The notes under the pieces are model-generated. The model searched no databases and was not told the DNA's origin. It saw only the letters and a list, made by a program, of their open reading frames with translations. A stretch of 64,000 nucleotides of DNA from a virus: the IMG/VR virus record IMGVR_UViG_3300023179_000016, positions 1 to 64,000 of that record. One strand, written 5' to 3'. The position numbers were made by a program, and so were the translations under genes. Below, one piece after another: positions 26,244-34,108 of this stretch. The number at the start of each line of letters is the position of its first letter. The stretch's first letter is position 1.

Positions 26244-26498
26244 CTATTTGTTTTGCCCCAATGCAATACGAGCTATTTCTTGATATGCTTCATCTAAGTA
26301 TCCGCCTATAGATGATGGGGCAATATCTCCATCTGCAATCTGTTTTAATGCTTGCTTCAAGCGGATATTTTCTCGTTTTAGTTTTACAAAAAGTTTATTA
26401 TTGCAATCGCAGAGTTTTTCCGGATAACACGATGTGTCTGTGACGTACTTGTTTTTATGTCCCCTTAGAGATTTAATTTTTTCACGTCGTTTTTTCAT
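26244..26498 (-). CDS. Hypothetical small protein
   Basis: 84 residues, basic N-terminus, C-D-C-N-N in the middle, then a short coiled coil (L-K-R-E-N-I-R-L-K-Q-A-L-K-Q-I). The last 20 residues (L-D-E-A-Y-Q-E-I-A-R-I-A-L-G) faintly recall the ENARLREAL...ARAAL proteins at the right end of the window. It overlaps the upstream gene by 17 bases. Confidence 0.5.
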   Translation of the reverse strand: MKKRREKIKSLRGHKNKYVTDTSCYPEKLCDCNNKLFVKLKRENIRLKQALKQIADGDIAPSSIGGYLDEAYQEIARIALGQNK

Positions 26499-27018
26499 AT
26501 TTTGCTTTTAACTCCGCTGGCAGTTGTTCCCAGTCGTCATCGCTGACACTGCTACGTTGCGGCTCTGACTTTTCTAGACATCTGTATTTTTTCTCTTCTG
26601 GCTTGCGGGCCTCGATGACCGGTACACTGGAAATGCCCAAGCCGGTCTCCGCAAGCATGGCATCCATCTTGGCGCCGTTGATATACAGATAATCATTGGC
26701 TATGCATGCAACAGACATTGTCAACTGTATCTCTGAGCTATATGAATAATGCTTACTGCTGAAATATGTAGACCATACATCAAATTTGACACAAAGATCG
26801 GTATTCTTATATAGGATCTTTACCGTTCTATTGCATCTCATGGGAATCTTTCTCTTACCTATGACATCGTTGAATAGCGATATACCCATGTTATAGAAAT
26901 AAGTCACGATGTCATTTTCTGAGTCACCAGATATTGCTTTGATCGCATACATGAGACTGTTGCTGATCTGCAGCGATTTAAAGATGACCGGTCTATTGTT
27001 TACCTTAGCTACTTCCAT
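26482..27018 (-). CDS. Hypothetical protein with LPxELxxKY tail
   Basis: 178 residues from the ATG at 27018, chosen because AAGGAGATAAT precedes it; the frame also opens further upstream inside the previous gene. The body is beta-rich with a helix at A-I-K-A-I-S-G-D-S-E-N. The C-terminus reads W-E-Q-L-P-A-E-L-K-A-K-Y and resembles the shared LPxELxxKF tail of several other small proteins here. It is downstream of the MoxR/VWA genes and probably in their transcript. Confidence 0.55.
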   Translation of the reverse strand: MEVAKVNNRPVIFKSLQISNSLMYAIKAISGDSENDIVTYFYNMGISLFNDVIGKRKIPMRCNRTVKILYKNTDLCVKFDVWSTYFSSKHYSYSSEIQLTMSVACIANDYLYINGAKMDAMLAETGLGISSVPVIEARKPEEKKYRCLEKSEPQRSSVSDDDWEQLPAELKAKYEKTT

Positions 27019-27019
27019 A

Positions 27020-28402
27020 TTATCTCCTTGAGCTAGAGTCTGGAACTTTAACAGTCTCACCGATTCTCTTCAGCGGATGATCCTCGGTGCCGTTCTTACT
27101 GATGATCCATAGAACTTGCGGAAATTGTTCTCCGGGTTTGAGCCATGACTCATATTCTACGTCGCCGTAGCAACCGTCTGTAATGATGATGCTGAGATCG
27201 CCTCTGCGCTTCATTACGTCTTGTAGCGTCTCCGTTAGATCTGTTCCGCCGCTCTCGATCTGCGATCTATCGATCTTGGTACCCATCTTATACGATTGAC
27301 GACCGTACGCAGCCGTGTGGAAGAAGGACATATTGCACTTGCGAGCGCCCACCTTCAAGAATTGATCTACAATCTCTAGGAATTCGTTTAATTCTTCGAT
27401 TGAGACCGAACCAGACGTATCGAGGTGTAGCTCGAGTTTGGGTAGTTCGCCGACCTTAGTACCTGGAGCCTTGAAACCAAATCGCTTAGATTTTCTAGTC
27501 CACGTAGATTTGCGATCGTGCCCTGCAGCATGCTTCTTCATCGCAGACATGATGAGGGCACGATAGTTGAGTTCTGCCCTGCGCGTCTTGATGTCGTCGA
27601 GCAATTCCTTTACATGGCCAGGCATGTCATCGTACGATAGGCGAGCCTTCACCATGGCGCGCTTGACTAGCTCCTCTGTGGCGTCAAGCATATCTTTTTC
27701 TTCTGCTGCGCCATCCCACATGTGCTCGTCCAGAGTCTGAGGAATATCACTTGATTCTGTTCCGCCGCCAGAGTTACCTTGTCCATCGCCCGACTCTTCA
27801 TCTGGATCGTCGAATCTCTTGATCAGGCGCTCGTAGTATGTCTCCATGGTCTGGTTTGCAGGCCACGGAATCTTAGCATTAGTTTTCTCGTCGAGGTCGA
27901 AGAAGTCTGCAACATCGATGCATCGACCCGGGCACATCTCGTTTGGACATTGCTCCATCTTTTCTGGAGGAGGGCAGGCAGCGCACCCTTTGGGAATGTC
28001 CTTGATGAACTGATTGATTGCCATATCGGCCGCGACATTCATGAGCATCCGCTTTCGGGCAGAGATCTTCATGAACGGTACGCGAAGTGGATGCTTATGC
28101 GTGATATGAGAGAGTTCATGTATTAGGACAGCCTTGCGCTGTGGACCTGTCAACTTCCTGCAAAAGAAAAATGGATTGATGAGCATGTCCCAACGTTTAG
28201 CATCTGTATTAAACAAGATGCCTGCAGTCGGCAGAGTGTGCGAATAAGAGATAGTTAGACATTGCAGAACAGACCCGAGGAATGGGTGTGTCTTTGATGT
28301 CTCGTAGATCGCGGTGGCCAGACATTGAGTCTTCTCCTCCACGGTGACAAACTCTTTGTCCATTATATCTTTGGTTATGTTAGGCCTAATTCTAGACGAC
28401 AT
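27020..28402 (-). CDS. VWA-like domain protein with metallopeptidase motif
   Basis: 460 residues from the ATG at 28402, which has AAAGGAG before it. Residues about 85-105 carry H-E-L-S-H-I-T-H-K-H, a zincin H-E-x-x-H motif. A Cys-rich insert follows (C-A-A-C-P, C-P-N-E-M-C-P-G-R-C). The C-terminal third has a VWA-like domain with L-D-T-S-G-S-V-S (MIDAS) and I-I-I-T-D-G. This matches the DUF2201-type peptidase/VWA pairing that often accompanies MoxR ATPases; the MoxR gene is just upstream. Such pairs are thought to remodel or insert metals into proteins. Phage role unknown. Confidence 0.8.
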   Translation of the reverse strand: MSSRIRPNITKDIMDKEFVTVEEKTQCLATAIYETSKTHPFLGSVLQCLTISYSHTLPTAGILFNTDAKRWDMLINPFFFCRKLTGPQRKAVLIHELSHITHKHPLRVPFMKISARKRMLMNVAADMAINQFIKDIPKGCAACPPPEKMEQCPNEMCPGRCIDVADFFDLDEKTNAKIPWPANQTMETYYERLIKRFDDPDEESGDGQGNSGGGTESSDIPQTLDEHMWDGAAEEKDMLDATEELVKRAMVKARLSYDDMPGHVKELLDDIKTRRAELNYRALIMSAMKKHAAGHDRKSTWTRKSKRFGFKAPGTKVGELPKLELHLDTSGSVSIEELNEFLEIVDQFLKVGARKCNMSFFHTAAYGRQSYKMGTKIDRSQIESGGTDLTETLQDVMKRRGDLSIIITDGCYGDVEYESWLKPGEQFPQVLWIISKNGTEDHPLKRIGETVKVPDSSSRR

Positions 28403-28413
28403 ATGGCTCCTTT

Positions 28414-28434
28414 TATAGATTATAATAAAATCGG
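28414..28434 (-). promoter_or_regulatory. CCGA-TATA promoter
   Basis: Minus-strand CCGATTTTATTATAATCTAT lies just before the ribosome site of the VWA gene and overlaps nothing coding. Confidence 0.5.
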
Positions 28435-28441
28435 ATAAAGC

Positions 28442-28480
28442 AACATGCCCGGAACTGGGAGGAGTAGTTCCGGGCATGTT
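28442..28480 (-). terminator. Strong hairpin between MoxR and VWA genes
   Basis: A 15-bp perfect stem (28442-28456 with 28466-28480), CATGCCCGGAACT core, 30 bases after the MoxR stop. On the minus strand TTGCTTTAT follows. It separates two transcripts or attenuates readthrough. Confidence 0.8.
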
Positions 28481-28510
28481 GGCCGATGCGCATTTGGTGC
28501 AGCACCGATT

Positions 28511-29656
28511 TTATTTCTTGGGTTTATCGACACCAGTCGCGCGCGAGATCTTGATGTTATCTTTCAAGATCTTGACAAGTTCTGGATGACGAACGCTGAA
28601 TTGCTTGAAGAATTCAGTGATCTGGCCCTTAGATTGTTTGTACCCGCACGCCTTGATGAGGTTGACAGCATGATCTGCAGGGATGATCTTCGCTACTTCT
28701 GCCATGGTGTCCTCGTCGATCTGGTCCTGCTTGCAATCTTTCTTGAGGCCACCGTAGTGCTTCTCGATCGATTCGACCGTGGCCGCGATCATGTCGCCCT
28801 GATAGGTCTGAGGATCGGACTGCGAGCGCAACCTGGTGAATGCCGCAGAAGAATCCTTGATGATGTCTTGCGCGGTCACTGGAGCCTGCTCGAACCTGAA
28901 CTTGTGGTATTCATTGCCGATATCTTTACCCAAGATAGAGGCAGCGACGATTCGGTGGAGCTGCCTGTTCTTGTCGATACCGGCCATCTCGGCAGCATTT
29001 ACCTTAGACCAGGTGCGTGGCGAGATGTATTGCCCGTCTTTACCAAGTTCCTTGGTGGTTTTATATGTCCAGATGCCGCTGCCGACGAACATCTGCACGC
29101 CTTCGTGCCAGGAACTATTCTCCATGAAGTCGATGAACGATATGTGGTCGAATTCAACCTCAAACGACTCGAATCGATCGCGGAGAGCGGCGTCCATCGT
29201 GTTGACGTCGTATTCCGAAGAATCCGGATTGACGCAACCTGCGATGATCCAACCCTTAGGAAGTTCATAGTTATGAACCTTGCGGTCGGTGAGAAGCTGC
29301 ATGAGACAGTTCATGACGCCGGTCGTACCGCGATTCGGCTCCTCGAGAAGAATAAGGCCTTCGCTCTTCTTGTCATTTGGCCAGAATTCCGGCAGGCGAT
29401 GCTTGGTCCTGACCGTGCCATCGGTATCTCTCTCGGTCTCGGGAAACCCGATGAGATCGGGAGCTTCCATGTAGGCGATTCGCAGATCGAGAAATCCGAA
29501 GTTGGGATTCCGTTCGCGCTGCTTTTTGACCCATTGCTGCACGATCTGCGATTTACCGAGACCGGCTTCGCCGGTAAAAAGAGGGTTGAACACTTGACCG
29601 AGCTTGCGTGCCTCGGCCGCCACATCCATAATGCTGAAAATATTGTTTGGTTTCAT
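28511..29656 (-). CDS. MoxR-type AAA+ ATPase
   Basis: 381 residues. Walker A G-E-A-G-L-G-K-S near residue 29, Walker B L-I-L-L-E-E-P-N-R near 95, sensor-1 A-G-C-V-N-P, and D-A-A-L-R-D-R-F as arginine finger. The start I-M-D-V-A-A-E-A-R and Y-M-E-A-P-D-L-I-G-F-P pore-loop region are typical of MoxR proteins. They act as hexameric chaperone-like motors with VWA partners, and the partner gene follows. GC content looks somewhat higher than that of neighbouring genes. Confidence 0.85.
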   Translation of the reverse strand: MKPNNIFSIMDVAAEARKLGQVFNPLFTGEAGLGKSQIVQQWVKKQRERNPNFGFLDLRIAYMEAPDLIGFPETERDTDGTVRTKHRLPEFWPNDKKSEGLILLEEPNRGTTGVMNCLMQLLTDRKVHNYELPKGWIIAGCVNPDSSEYDVNTMDAALRDRFESFEVEFDHISFIDFMENSSWHEGVQMFVGSGIWTYKTTKELGKDGQYISPRTWSKVNAAEMAGIDKNRQLHRIVAASILGKDIGNEYHKFRFEQAPVTAQDIIKDSSAAFTRLRSQSDPQTYQGDMIAATVESIEKHYGGLKKDCKQDQIDEDTMAEVAKIIPADHAVNLIKACGYKQSKGQITEFFKQFSVRHPELVKILKDNIKISRATGVDKPKK

Positions 29657-29670
29657 TCTTCGTTCCTCCG

Positions 29671-29693
29671 CTTGTGATATATATATGATCAGA
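29671..29693 (-). promoter_or_regulatory. CCGA-TATA-like promoter (CTGA variant)
   Basis: Minus-strand TCTGATCATATATATATCAC lies about 20 bases before the MoxR ribosome site (GGAGG). Confidence 0.45.
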
Positions 29694-29713
29694 ATTTAGT
29701 CGTAGTCCGGCAG

Positions 29714-30010
29714 TCAATGATATTCTCTAGAGTCGGGTTCACCTATGGTCATAGATGCCACTAGCCTAGAAACATACAGATTTGAAAGTTTCTGTCTAGC
29801 TGCAAATACATCGAAAGAGGACTTGTCGTCTTCTTGAGCTGCTCTAATGGCTAGAGTCTCAAACGTCTTGGCGCTTATAGTCATCAAGTTTATCAGCGTA
29901 TTTAACTCCTCTTTTGACATGGTCAAATTTATAGTGCCTACTTGCACAGTAGGTGCAGACTTCAGTACCTCTTCAACCGGCTTACTCTTTTTCTTCGTCT
30001 TCGTCTTCAT
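29714..30010 (-). CDS. Hypothetical small protein
   Basis: 98 residues from the ATG at 30010; an in-frame ATG at 30022 is also possible. Lys-rich N-terminus, then a helical domain (L-T-M-S-K-E-E-L-N-T-L-I-N-L-M). It overlaps the upstream gene by about 29 bases. Not recognised. Confidence 0.5.
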   Translation of the reverse strand: MKTKTKKKSKPVEEVLKSAPTVQVGTINLTMSKEELNTLINLMTISAKTFETLAIRAAQEDDKSSFDVFAARQKLSNLYVSRLVASMTIGEPDSREYH

Positions 30011-30290
30011 CTGTCTCACCATCGATTAATTTGTCAATAAACTTAGACTTGATTCCAGGAGGAAGCGCGCTGATGTCGATTTTCGGCGCTTTATTTTTCT
30101 TAACTTTAGGTTTAAGTCTAGTCTCACTATAAAAAAGTTCAGCCTCCTCCATAGACATCATGGAGGCGCAACCGATGAGATTTTTCTTAGGAACAACGCT
30201 CTTGATTTCGCTAACTACGGTCGGTATGAGCGTGATTACTCCACCCCTGGCCATATATTCTTCAACAGATTCAGTCTTTTTACTTGCCAT
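29982..30290 (-). CDS. Small protein with GGxITxLP start and LPxxIKxKF tail
   Basis: 102 residues from the ATG at 30290 (GAGG 5 bases upstream; the frame opens earlier). It has E-E-Y-M-A-R-G-G-V-I-T-L-I-P near the start and K-I-D-I-S-A-L-P-P-G-I-K-S-K-F near the end, followed by an acidic tail. The gene at 50648-50848 has the same two motifs, so they are distant paralogues. The tail motif also occurs on other families here. Function unknown. Confidence 0.6.
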   Translation of the reverse strand: MASKKTESVEEYMARGGVITLIPTVVSEIKSVVPKKNLIGCASMMSMEEAELFYSETRLKPKVKKNKAPKIDISALPPGIKSKFIDKLIDGETDEDEDEEKE

Positions 30291-30319
30291 CATTACCTCA
30301 ACGAGGATTCGTTTCGGGA

Positions 30320-30784
30320 TCAGTCGAATAGTTTTTCGTCTAACGCAGCGGGAAATATGCAATTTAACTTTTTTAAGTAATCAAGTTGTTCTTTTTCTTT
30401 TATTTTGTTTATTAGGTTGGTTCTAAATTTCTTAAATTTTCTATAGGACTTATTGAATATAGGAAACTTGTATGCCACATCGATAGCTGCATCCGCCATT
30501 ATCGCCTTGTGCGGACTATCTACGTCCCTGAAATAGATGTAGCAACTTAATTTTTTAGAAAAGAATGAATAACTCAATATGATGGTTCTAGGTGAATTAT
30601 TGGGATCTAAGTAGGTATCGCCGTTTATGTCTATCTTCAGGCGCCACACTATAGTGATATAGCTCTTAGTCGTATCCAGTATAGGCCACAGTGGATCTTC
30701 CAATAGCTCAAAGCATTCAGGTGAACTATTTAAACTCTCATTTAATTGTTTAATAGTTAGCTGAATTAACTCATCTTTTGTCAT
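30320..30784 (-). CDS. Hypothetical protein
   Basis: 154 residues. Alpha/beta; a helical start, a beta-rich centre (I-T-I-V-W-R-L-K-I-D-I-N-G) and a basic helical end. Not recognised. Own transcript with a divergent ClpP-like gene upstream. Confidence 0.55.
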   Translation of the reverse strand: MTKDELIQLTIKQLNESLNSSPECFELLEDPLWPILDTTKSYITIVWRLKIDINGDTYLDPNNSPRTIILSYSFFSKKLSCYIYFRDVDSPHKAIMADAAIDVAYKFPIFNKSYRKFKKFRTNLINKIKEKEQLDYLKKLNCIFPAALDEKLFD

Positions 30785-30880
30785 TTTATAATACCAACAT
30801 AGTATATTTTACCCATTTCGCATCCTTAAGCGAGGGGCATACATACGGTTAGGTAGAATTAACTTGTATAGAGGTCCTCT

Positions 30881-31708
30881 ATGAAGATAGAATTAGATGA
30901 GCTTTTAGCATACGGCGTAGACATTAAAAATAGAAAGATATACTTCGGTTCTCCTCTGGACGGCATAGACAATGAGTCTATAGGTGATTTTACTCAGGCT
31001 TCCATAGAGTTGGCGGTCAGAGCCCTACATAAGCTGTCGGCAGATGCTCCTGGTAAACCAATAGAGATATATATGAATAGCTATGGTGGTTCGCCATACG
31101 ATATGTTGCGTCTTCACGACGAGATATTGGCAAGCCCATGTCAGATAAAGTTCATCGGTAGCGGTGTCATAATGTCTGCAGCCACATGGATAATGGTGGC
31201 ATGCGATGAGCGGTTGCTTCACCCCAATACTACAGTCATGGTGCACGACGGCACTGATGGTTTTGAAGGAAAACATACGGATGCTCAGATTCAAGCAGCG
31301 GAGATGAAGAGACTTCAAACGCTGCTATATCAAATATATGCTGTAAATTCTAGAATGCCTAAGGAGTTTTGGGAAGACGTGTGTCAAAGAGACCTGTATT
31401 TAACAGCAGATGAGGCCATAATGCTGGGATTGGCAGATAAGATAATAGAGCCAAGAAAGAGAGGCAACTTAAGAAAGGCGAGACAGTCCGCTTTAAAGAA
31501 AGTGCCCTCCAGCAAGGACATGAAGAACCTCATACACGGTATATACGCTAGGATAAATAAGTTAAAGGTTCCTAAAATAGAACTGAACGAGATTAAAAAA
31601 GAACCCGTTGATCCTAACTTAGTTCTTCAAGAAAATCAACCAGAGCAAAACAAAAATGCGCCGGCAGAGGTGTTAATCTCGCCGGCGCATCAATCTGTTA
31701 TCGCCTAA
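30881..31708 (+). CDS. ClpP-like serine protease 1
   Basis: 275 residues. ClpP/crotonase fold: E-I-Y-M-N-S-Y-G-G-S-P-Y-D, the nucleophile segment G-V-I-M-S-A-A-T-W-I-M, the His segment T-T-V-M-V-H-D-G, and the Asp segment R-D-L-Y-L-T-A-D-E-A. All three catalytic residues are present. After residue 195 there is a basic, Pro-rich extension not found in ClpP. A plus-strand promoter-like element (AGGTAGAAT) lies close before the ATG. The last 18 codons contain the terminator of the convergent gene. A ClpX-like protein is encoded at 53.1 kb. Confidence 0.8.
   Translation: MKIELDELLAYGVDIKNRKIYFGSPLDGIDNESIGDFTQASIELAVRALHKLSADAPGKPIEIYMNSYGGSPYDMLRLHDEILASPCQIKFIGSGVIMSAATWIMVACDERLLHPNTTVMVHDGTDGFEGKHTDAQIQAAEMKRLQTLLYQIYAVNSRMPKEFWEDVCQRDLYLTADEAIMLGLADKIIEPRKRGNLRKARQSALKKVPSSKDMKNLIHGIYARINKLKVPKIELNEIKKEPVDPNLVLQENQPEQNKNAPAEVLISPAHQSVIA
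31656..31690 (-). terminator. Terminator embedded in the ClpP-like coding sequence
   Basis: ATGCGCCGGC/GCCGGCGCAT, a 10-bp perfect stem. On the minus strand TTTTTGTTTTG follows, so it serves the minus gene that ends at 31710 although it lies within the plus-strand gene. Confidence 0.75.
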
Positions 31709-31709
31709 T

Positions 31710-31979
31710 TCAATTAGTGAAAGAACGGCTGGACTTCCTGGTCCTCAGTGCTCTCAGCAGTCGTTGGCGCGGCGTGCGGCCGAGCGATGAATTATTCAGC
31801 ACTCGCGAGACATTACCTCCGACATAAGAGGAGAGTGCGGCAATCTTTGCACTGCGCGCGCCTGCTCGAGGACTCAGAGCGCTGACGATAGAAGAAAAAT
31901 CGCTGACCTGACTAGAGGTGAGAGATTCAACTTCGGACATCAGAAGGCTGATAGTGTACTTATGAGTGACAAACGACAT
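31710..31979 (-). CDS. Small basic protein
   Basis: 89 residues from the ATG at 31979 with AAAGGAG before it. Ser-rich N-terminal half, Arg-rich end (R-Q-R-L-L-R-A-L-R-T-R-K). Sizeable positive charge suggests nucleic-acid binding. Single-gene transcript flanked by two terminators. Not recognised. Confidence 0.55.
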   Translation of the reverse strand: MSFVTHKYTISLLMSEVESLTSSQVSDFSSIVSALSPRAGARSAKIAALSSYVGGNVSRVLNNSSLGRTPRQRLLRALRTRKSSRSFTN

Positions 31980-32010
31980 AGTTTCTCCTTTGATTTGCGT
32001 GCTTATACCG

Positions 32011-32040
32011 CCATCGCGCGTGCACGCAGTCACGCGATGG
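32011..32040 (-). terminator. Terminator of the AAA ATPase gene
   Basis: CCATCGCG/CGCGATGG, 8-bp stem, 4 bases after the stop at 32044. Confidence 0.65.
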
Positions 32041-32043
32041 TTT

Positions 32044-33033
32044 TTAGAAATGGAAACCCATCTTAGAACTCTTGTCGTCAAAATCTTTCGAAAAGAGTTC
32101 TTTATGTTTTATTAGTTCGTCTATGACTTGCTCATATGTCTTATCATGAAGTTCTGCTCTTACCGCAATTTCTTCTAGATGGGCTATGCTAAAGCTTTCT
32201 GTGCCCTTCTTGGATAGAGCAGATTTTTCTACTTCCGTCAAAGACCTTTTGCATATGAACTGCATTAATTCTATTTTTTCTTCGACAGACGGAGCCTGTA
32301 ATTTCATCATCAAATCGAATCGGCCGGGGCGATCAGCAAGAGAAGAAAGCAGGTTTTCTGGGTGATTTGTGGTTGCAATGATGAATGTAGGTAATTTAAA
32401 TACCTTACCTACTCCGTCTAATAAGTTCAATAGACCAGAATCGACTGCATTCGCGCCCCTGCTTGCCTGCCTTTCCCCGCCTCCTATATCTTCTATAACT
32501 AGAACCAGTTTTGTGCACTCTGATGCATATTTCGATCTCACACTAAAAAATTTTACGATCTGGTCTGCGTCGACATCAGATGTGGGCCAAACGGCCACTA
32601 CAGTGCCGGGATCTTGTTTTAGAAGATCTAAACATACTTTTTCTATCGCAGAGGTTTTTCCCATGCCGGGAGAAGAATACAATAGTACCCCTCTTTTTTT
32701 AGGTCTATTGAGACGCTCATATACATGAAGTTTTTTAAAGAATGTATGCGCCTCATTTATGATTTTATTGGTGTTTGTAGCAGAATCCAATAAGTTTCTT
32801 TCTTTAAAGAGAAGAGTCTTTAATTCTAGACCCGCTCTAGTTTCTAGAAACATGTAGGTTCCGGGTTTTATTTCGTAAAGATCTTCTTGTTCTATACTGT
32901 GAAACTCAAATTGATATATGTTTTGAGTATCTTGAAAGCATAGATCTGATTCTGGCAATTCAGAGCATGCGCCATTTGCCATCTCAGTAAATGAGGTCTT
33001 CTTTTTTAGAATAAATTTACCTTGTTTGCTCAT
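32044..33033 (-). CDS. AAA ATPase
   Basis: 329 residues. Walker A S-S-P-G-M-G-K-T-S near residue 120, Walker B L-V-L-V-I-E-D-I, sensor A-T-T-N-H-P-E, and A-D-R-P-G-R-F-D with the arginine finger, as in Bcs1/proteasome-type AAA proteins. About 100 residues of unknown N-terminal domain precede it. It probably unfolds or remodels a protein substrate; two ClpP-like genes are nearby but no docking motif can be seen. Confidence 0.8.
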   Translation of the reverse strand: MSKQGKFILKKKTSFTEMANGACSELPESDLCFQDTQNIYQFEFHSIEQEDLYEIKPGTYMFLETRAGLELKTLLFKERNLLDSATNTNKIINEAHTFFKKLHVYERLNRPKKRGVLLYSSPGMGKTSAIEKVCLDLLKQDPGTVVAVWPTSDVDADQIVKFFSVRSKYASECTKLVLVIEDIGGGERQASRGANAVDSGLLNLLDGVGKVFKLPTFIIATTNHPENLLSSLADRPGRFDLMMKLQAPSVEEKIELMQFICKRSLTEVEKSALSKKGTESFSIAHLEEIAVRAELHDKTYEQVIDELIKHKELFSKDFDDKSSKMGFHF

Positions 33034-33050
33034 TAAATTCTCGTTAAGAT

Positions 33051-33299
33051 TTAAAATGTCTTGCCAATTGCTGGACCATTATAGTCTACGTTGACTCCGC
33101 AAAATGAGACATTGTATATTTTTTTGTCGATACCGTATTCTACTTCTTCAAGTTCATCGATACCCCACGCAATTGTGGAATTACTAGAAAATTTCATCAG
33201 CCTATTTGACACACGGCCATTATCGTGTATGAACTTGTTGTTAGAAAATATCCCACTGTCTGGATCAGAAAGGCGCCATTTAATTTTAAAGTTTGACAT
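33051..33299 (-). CDS. Hypothetical small protein
   Basis: 82 residues, beta-rich, single Cys. The start overlaps the stop of the short gene upstream as TAATG, so translation is coupled. Not recognised. Confidence 0.55.
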   Translation of the reverse strand: MSNFKIKWRLSDPDSGIFSNNKFIHDNGRVSNRLMKFSSNSTIAWGIDELEEVEYGIDKKIYNVSFCGVNVDYNGPAIGKTF

Positions 33300-33421
33300 T
33301 ATTCTGTGTTATCTTCTCTTATCTTTTTAAGATACCAGCACTTTATGCACACTAAATGCAGTGCATAATCTTTATTGGCTAACCAAACTTTATGCCAGGA
33401 GTGTTCACATTGATCAGTCAT
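33299..33421 (-). CDS. Very short Cys/His zinc-like peptide (40 residues)
   Basis: The frame runs from ATG 33421 to TAA 33299 and overlaps the next start by one base (TAATG); its start abuts the stop of the upstream gene. The pattern C-E-H-S-W ... V-C-I-K-C-W-Y-L-K gives a C-x-H plus C-x-x-C set that could bind one zinc. A similar spacing (C-I-H-D-W ... F-C-K-K-C) occurs in the 51-residue protein at 48185-48340. Confidence 0.6.
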   Translation of the reverse strand: MTDQCEHSWHKVWLANKDYALHLVCIKCWYLKKIREDNTE

Positions 33422-33802
33422 TTATTTAACCAACGATACTGCGAGATCTACTAGATAATCTGGCAAAATATTAAGATCTATACCCTTGGGAAGAGGTTGG
33501 GACGCTGAACGGGGTACGTGTTTAGATGTTAAAGCTTTTTTTCTCATGCCGCCATTTAGCGAACTTGCTCTTTTTAGATGATTCATCACCATACTCTTCA
33601 CATAGATGCGAACATTGCGTTTTATAGTAGTAGGTTTACTGTAAGTAACATGTCCAGCACATATGCTGTCTGTAATCGAATCGCATATCCTATCGATGTC
33701 AAAAGTAGACAACAGTGACAATGCCACGTCTTTTCCAAAGACAAAACTGTTGCCCAAAGTTTTGGCAACTTCATCTACGACCGCTTGCTTTTGACTCTTC
33801 AT
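33422..33802 (-). CDS. Divergent member of the NWLRKD/LNGG family
   Basis: 126 residues. Start K-x-Q-K-Q-A-V-V-D-E-V-A-K-T-L and centre Y-V-K-S-M-V-M-N-H-L-K-R-A-S-S-L-N-G-G match, less closely, the four proteins at 48.9, 57.9, 62.0 and 63.1 kb. The tail I-D-L-N-I-L-P corresponds to their I-D-x-S-x-L-P. Internal region is shorter. It suggests an old duplication. Function unknown. Confidence 0.6.
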   Translation of the reverse strand: MKSQKQAVVDEVAKTLGNSFVFGKDVALSLLSTFDIDRICDSITDSICAGHVTYSKPTTIKRNVRIYVKSMVMNHLKRASSLNGGMRKKALTSKHVPRSASQPLPKGIDLNILPDYLVDLAVSLVK

Positions 33803-34105
33803 TTATTCACCAAAGGAAAATTGTTTTTGATTTTTATCTGTAACGATCAATAGTGTCAGTATTTCAACTGGCAAAATGTTCCATTTATATTCCAATAATT
33901 GGATTTTACCAATTGTATTTAATTTTTTGAGCAATGATTGTATTTCTTTAGGTCTATCAGAAGAATTCTTAATGGTCTTAATGGCGACCACATCTATCAG
34001 TCCCTCTTCTTTCAAGAAGAAGAGAACGTCTTCAAGTTGACCAGTCAAGTCATTTAATCGTTTAAGAGCTTCTATTTCAGATCTAATACTCACGGTGAGT
34101 TCCAC
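33803..34105 (-). CDS. Hypothetical protein
   Basis: 100 residues starting with GTG at 34105. Helical then beta; no recognisable motif. The stop lies 1 base from the next gene, and the start 3 bases from the ligase stop, so it is co-transcribed with DNA ligase. Confidence 0.5.
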   Translation of the reverse strand: MELTVSIRSEIEALKRLNDLTGQLEDVLFFLKEEGLIDVVAIKTIKNSSDRPKEIQSLLKKLNTIGKIQLLEYKWNILPVEILTLLIVTDKNQKQFSFGE

Positions 34106-34108
34106 ATA

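Noticed and set aside
28445-29677. 410-residue plus-strand frame
   Set aside because: It lies opposite the MoxR ATPase gene, whose motifs are complete. The plus frame has no recognisable domain or start signal.
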